Source: Rhizobium sp. RM
Lineage (GTDB): Bacteria > Pseudomonadota > Alphaproteobacteria > Rhizobiales > Rhizobiaceae
Direction: 5' to 3'
Assembly (NCBI RefSeq): GCF_013390595.1
Contig: NZ_JACAWV010000023.1
Coordinates: forward strand, 124,001-188,000
Length of the DNA: 64,000 bases
Position numbers and translations under genes: made by a program. Positions 61,197-64,000 of this stretch are shown piece after piece (positions within the stretch are counted from its first letter, which is position 1; each line of letters begins with the position of its first letter). The notes under the pieces were generated by a model. It was not told where the DNA came from. It saw only the letters and a list, made by a program, of their open reading frames with translations, and ran no database searches.

Positions 61197-62230
61197 CGTC
61201 TTACAGAACGATCAGAGCCTCCGGTTTTTCGTTGGTTATCGCTCCAAAGCGGCTGGCTTTGCTTCTAGCGCTTACGCTCCTGCTTTTTCTTGTTGCTCTC
61301 TGGAGCATTTCGTCGGGAACGAAACACATCCCGCTTGGAGAGATCTTCACTGCTCTTTTCACACCAGACGCGCAGTCATCGGCCGATGCAAATGTCGTTG
61401 TCGATTTTCGTTTGTCGCGTCTGACGCTTGCACTGGTATCTGGGGCAATGCTTGGTGTTGCAGGCGCCATCATGCAGTCCTTGACCAGGAATGGTTTGGC
61501 CGACCCTAGCCTGCTCGGGGTTCGAGAAGGCGCTGCCCTTTCTGTCCTCGTCTGCCTTTTCCTTGTGCCAAGCTTGCCAACCGCGCTTCGCCCCGTCGCG
61601 GGCGTCATCGGGGGGCTGACGAGCGCTGTAATCGTATTTGCGCTTTCAGGTGTTACGTCGCGGCTGAGATTTGTTTTAACCGGTATCGGCTTTTCCTGGT
61701 TTCTTTCCGCCCTTCTCCTCATCCTCATGGCTTCGCTTGATATACGAAGCTTGCAAAGCGCAATGATCTGGATGGCAGGAAACCTCCAAGGAGCGTCATG
61801 GGACGCAGTCTCGGTTCTGGCGGTCATTCTTGTTGCAGCACTTGTCCTCATATGGGTGACGGCGCGTGCCGCCGATGCGCAGGCACTTGGTGATAGTGCT
61901 GCGGCAGCGCTCGGCATCAATTTGCGCTTTCTATCCAGCCTGCATTTCTCGCTTGCCGTCATTCTCACTGCGTCTTGCGTTTCTTATACCGGCAGCATCG
62001 GGTTTGTCGGGTTGATCGGTCCCCATATTGGCCGGTTTCTCATGCCCGGAGGCTCATTTCTCGGTATCACTGTTGGTGCAGGCCTCACCGGCGCTCTTCT
62101 GGTAAGCACTGCCGATACGATCGCTCGCACCGCCTTTTCACCCCTAGAGCTACCGACCGGGCTCGTGCTTTCTGCCGTCGGCGCTCCTACCCTCCTTCTC
62201 CTTCTCTGGCTCCATCGCCATCGCCTGTAG
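61193..62230 (+). CDS. Iron-siderophore ABC transporter permease (FecCD family), system 3, second subunit
   Basis: 345 residues from the ATG at 61193 overlapping the previous stop; a longer in-frame reading lies inside the first permease gene. Family marks: LSRLTLALVSGAMLGVAGAIMQSLTRNGLADPSLLG near 75-110 and GFVGLIGPHIGRFLMPG near 270. Forms the heterodimeric channel with the other subunit. Confidence 0.94.
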   Translation: MTSYRTIRASGFSLVIAPKRLALLLALTLLLFLVALWSISSGTKHIPLGEIFTALFTPDAQSSADANVVVDFRLSRLTLALVSGAMLGVAGAIMQSLTRNGLADPSLLGVREGAALSVLVCLFLVPSLPTALRPVAGVIGGLTSAVIVFALSGVTSRLRFVLTGIGFSWFLSALLLILMASLDIRSLQSAMIWMAGNLQGASWDAVSVLAVILVAALVLIWVTARAADAQALGDSAAAALGINLRFLSSLHFSLAVILTASCVSYTGSIGFVGLIGPHIGRFLMPGGSFLGITVGAGLTGALLVSTADTIARTAFSPLELPTGLVLSAVGAPTLLLLLWLHRHRL

Positions 62231-62237
62231 GTTAGCC

Positions 62238-63200
62238 ATGCCCAAGATTTTCTATTCTCTGCTTTTCGTCACTGGCCTGATTTACGGCACGATTGCGGCC
62301 AAGGCCGAAGAACCGGCACGGATGTTTACGGATGACTTGGGGCGGTCTGTTTCAGTTCCGGCTCAGCCGAAACGCATCGTAACGCTGCACGACATTGACC
62401 TCACGATCCCGCTGATCGAACTTGGCGTAATCCCGGTCGGCAGCCACGGCCGCATGGGTGCAGACGGCAAACCCTATCTGAGATCCAGTGCGATTTTGAC
62501 GGGGATAGATTTCGACAATAGTGACATCGCCTATATCGGCTCTATCAATGCCGATCTTGAAGCGATTGTCGCGCTCAAACCCGATCTTATCCTCACCGAA
62601 CCCGATCGCCCGACGGCTATTGAAAAGCTAGAGAAAATCGCACCAACTGTTGCCATCGACAACACGAGGGACGGCGCGCCGCACATTTATAAGATGCTTG
62701 CGGATTTAACAGGAACTCAGCAGCGTCTTGCAGTACTCGACCGGCGTTACAGGGCGCAGATTGACGCATTGAAGGCCTCGGTCGACACGGACAAGATAAC
62801 GGTCTCGGTCATGCAGCCGTTGAACGGCAAGATCAGCGTTTACCACACCTATCGGGCGCTCGGCCGAGTGTTGCGGGATGCGGGTTTCCGTTTCCCGGCG
62901 ATTATCGATGCTATTCCCGAGGGGGATCGCCTTGAGATCAGCGCGGAACGTCTGCCAGAACTCGACGCAGATATCATCTTCGACCCCTACCGGTCGGATA
63001 CCGGCGCATCTCCGAAAGAGGAAATCTCCATGATGGAAGCGGTGATGCCGGGATTTTGCGATTTCCTGGAGGCCTGCCGCAAGAGCCGATACATCTTACT
63101 GCCGCGAGAGGAGGCAATATCTAACTCCTATGCGGCACTCAGTCTGATGGTGTCGGCCGTACAATCGCATCTGACAATTCGGCCGGCCACGGCAAACTGA
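62238..63200 (+). CDS. Iron-siderophore periplasmic binding protein, system 3
   Basis: 320 residues. Signal peptide at about 1-23 (IFYSLLFVTGLIYGTIAAKA). The type III binder pattern is clear: DDLGRSVSVPAQPKRIVTLHDIDLTIPLIELGVIPVG and LEAIVALKPDLILTEPDRPTAIEKLEKIAPTVAID. It is the last gene of the operon, seven bases after the permease. With the divergent receptor it completes an outer-membrane-to-cytoplasm route for one siderophore. Confidence 0.93.
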   Translation: MPKIFYSLLFVTGLIYGTIAAKAEEPARMFTDDLGRSVSVPAQPKRIVTLHDIDLTIPLIELGVIPVGSHGRMGADGKPYLRSSAILTGIDFDNSDIAYIGSINADLEAIVALKPDLILTEPDRPTAIEKLEKIAPTVAIDNTRDGAPHIYKMLADLTGTQQRLAVLDRRYRAQIDALKASVDTDKITVSVMQPLNGKISVYHTYRALGRVLRDAGFRFPAIIDAIPEGDRLEISAERLPELDADIIFDPYRSDTGASPKEEISMMEAVMPGFCDFLEACRKSRYILLPREEAISNSYAALSLMVSAVQSHLTIRPATAN

Positions 63201-63217
63201 ATACCCCGCCCCATGAA

Positions 63218-63238
63218 AAAGTCTTGCCTTGAGACTTT
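63218..63238 (+). terminator. Weak hairpin after importer system 3
   Basis: AAAGTCT pairs with AGACTTT around a seven-base loop, 18 bases after the binding-protein stop. It lies between system 3 and the RpiR gene and may separate the two transcripts; no T-run. Confidence 0.4.
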
Positions 63239-63293
63239 ACGCGCTGGTAAGCCGGTCAAGACGTGCTGTACGCCCCTCTAGACGGACGGACCC

Positions 63294-64000
63294 ATGCCAT
63301 CAGGCGAAACAAACAGATCCAGACTGCTTCGCGTCGATCGTTTCGGCGAGCAATTGCGCAAACGCCGCGATCGGCTCTCACCGAGCCTTTTGGCAGTCGC
63401 CGAATACATTGACGGTCATCGCCACGCTATTCTCGGAAAATCTGCACTCGAGATTGGGTTTGAAACCGATACATCTGATGCGACCGTCATCCGTGCCATC
63501 CAGGCGCTGGGTTTTCAGGGGTTGGTTGATCTCAAGGAGACGCTCGAAGCGCATCTTGGCGTGACGGATTCGCCGGTAGAGAAGATGGCGGCAACAGCGA
63601 AGTCAATCTCTGGCAATTCCGATGCCGCGATCGACTTCGTTATAGAAAACCAGAAGAACACGCTGGAAATGCTGGCAAATGCAGACAACCGCGCTGCCAT
63701 GGCAACAGCGGTTCGTCTGCTTTCGGAGGCTACCGGCATCGGCGTGCTGGGAATTGGAGCCTCGGGCATCATCGCCAGCTACTCTGCACGCCTTTTCCAG
63801 CGTGCAGGTTTTCGCTCTTATGCACTTAACGCGACCGGCATTGCGCTTGCCGAGCAACTGCTCAACATGGAAAACGGCCATGCCCTCATCATGCTCCTGC
63901 ACGGCCGCCCTCATCGCGAAGCGCTAACCGCCATTACAGAAGCCAACCGGCTCGACATCCCGATCATCATGATGCTTGGACTGGAAGACAGCGTCCTAAG
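63294..64000 (+). CDS. RpiR-family transcriptional regulator (partial, C-terminus beyond window)
   Basis: About 235 residues are readable from the ATG at 63294 to the edge. Residues about 25-100 form the RpiR helix-turn-helix domain (LLAVAEYIDGHRHAILGKSALEIG, then DATVIRAIQALGFQGLVDLKETL). From about 130 a SIS sugar-isomerase-like sensing domain begins (ATGIGVLGIGASGIIASYSARLFQRAG). The family normally senses sugar phosphates. It lies 93 bases after iron importer system 3 on the same strand; whether it controls those genes or genes to the right is not visible. Confidence 0.88.
   Translation, partial: MPSGETNRSRLLRVDRFGEQLRKRRDRLSPSLLAVAEYIDGHRHAILGKSALEIGFETDTSDATVIRAIQALGFQGLVDLKETLEAHLGVTDSPVEKMAATAKSISGNSDAAIDFVIENQKNTLEMLANADNRAAMATAVRLLSEATGIGVLGIGASGIIASYSARLFQRAGFRSYALNATGIALAEQLLNMENGHALIMLLHGRPHREALTAITEANRLDIPIIMMLGLEDSVL

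Noticed and set aside
1-64000. Search for rRNA, tRNA, CRISPR arrays, insertion sequences, phage genes and replication origins
   Set aside because: Reading both strands showed no cloverleaf with CCA-type acceptor context, no regularly spaced repeats, no transposase or integrase motifs, and no repABC or similar genes.

Overview
The window reads as part of an accessory replicon (megaplasmid or chromid) or an accessory chromosomal region of a Rhizobiaceae alphaproteobacterium, of the Rhizobium, Agrobacterium or Sinorhizobium type. The grounds are the high-GC codon use, the dense runs of ABC importers each with its own regulator, an alpha-galactoside locus laid out as I recall the agpT-agaL1-agpA locus of S. 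meliloti, a Pho-box-preceded DUF47-pit pair, a choline-sulfatase/ChoX/LysR set, and TGA-N9-TCA sites of the kind described for the rhizobial iron regulator RirA. I see no rRNA, tRNA, CRISPR array, insertion sequence, phage or replication gene. Almost every base is in a gene; the only gene-free stretch longer than 300 bases is 46866-47447.

Layout. 1-3951: a LacI-family regulator and an ABC importer (binding protein, two permeases, the second cut by the window edge). 4071-6964: an HxlR regulator divergent from an MFS carrier, then a PAS-GGDEF diguanylate cyclase. 7097-17173: alpha-galactoside system, with two GH4 glycosidases around an oligopeptide-type ABC importer and a divergent AraC activator. 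17261-17722: a small membrane protein. 17738-29050: nine genes in two divergent operons. One has a ROK regulator, a large PIG-L deacetylase and an EamA carrier; the other has a CUT1 sugar ABC importer with an argininosuccinate-lyase-superfamily enzyme and a PfkB kinase inside it. I know no described pathway with this composition, and it is my main candidate for a new system. 29063-32538: choX-betC and a divergent LysR regulator for choline-O-sulfate. 32585-39573: a branched-chain-amino-acid-type (HAAT) ABC importer ending in a vanillin/benzaldehyde-dehydrogenase-like enzyme, with a divergent AraC regulator.

39604-46865 and 49791-63200 form an iron (siderophore or ferric-chelate) island: three separate FecBCDE-type importers, two TonB-dependent receptors, an AraC regulator, and a flavin-dependent monooxygenase translationally coupled to one importer. 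A MHYT-GGDEF-EAL cyclic-di-GMP protein sits between importers two and three. The island is interrupted at 47448-49725 by a NUDIX hydrolase and the DUF47-pit phosphate uptake operon behind a near-canonical Pho box. An RpiR-family regulator runs off the right edge.

Most units are self-contained import-plus-catabolism modules with a local regulator: a substrate is bound in the periplasm, imported by ABC permeases and processed in the cytoplasm by the enzyme encoded in the same operon. All names rest on reading translations and motifs by eye; no database search was run.
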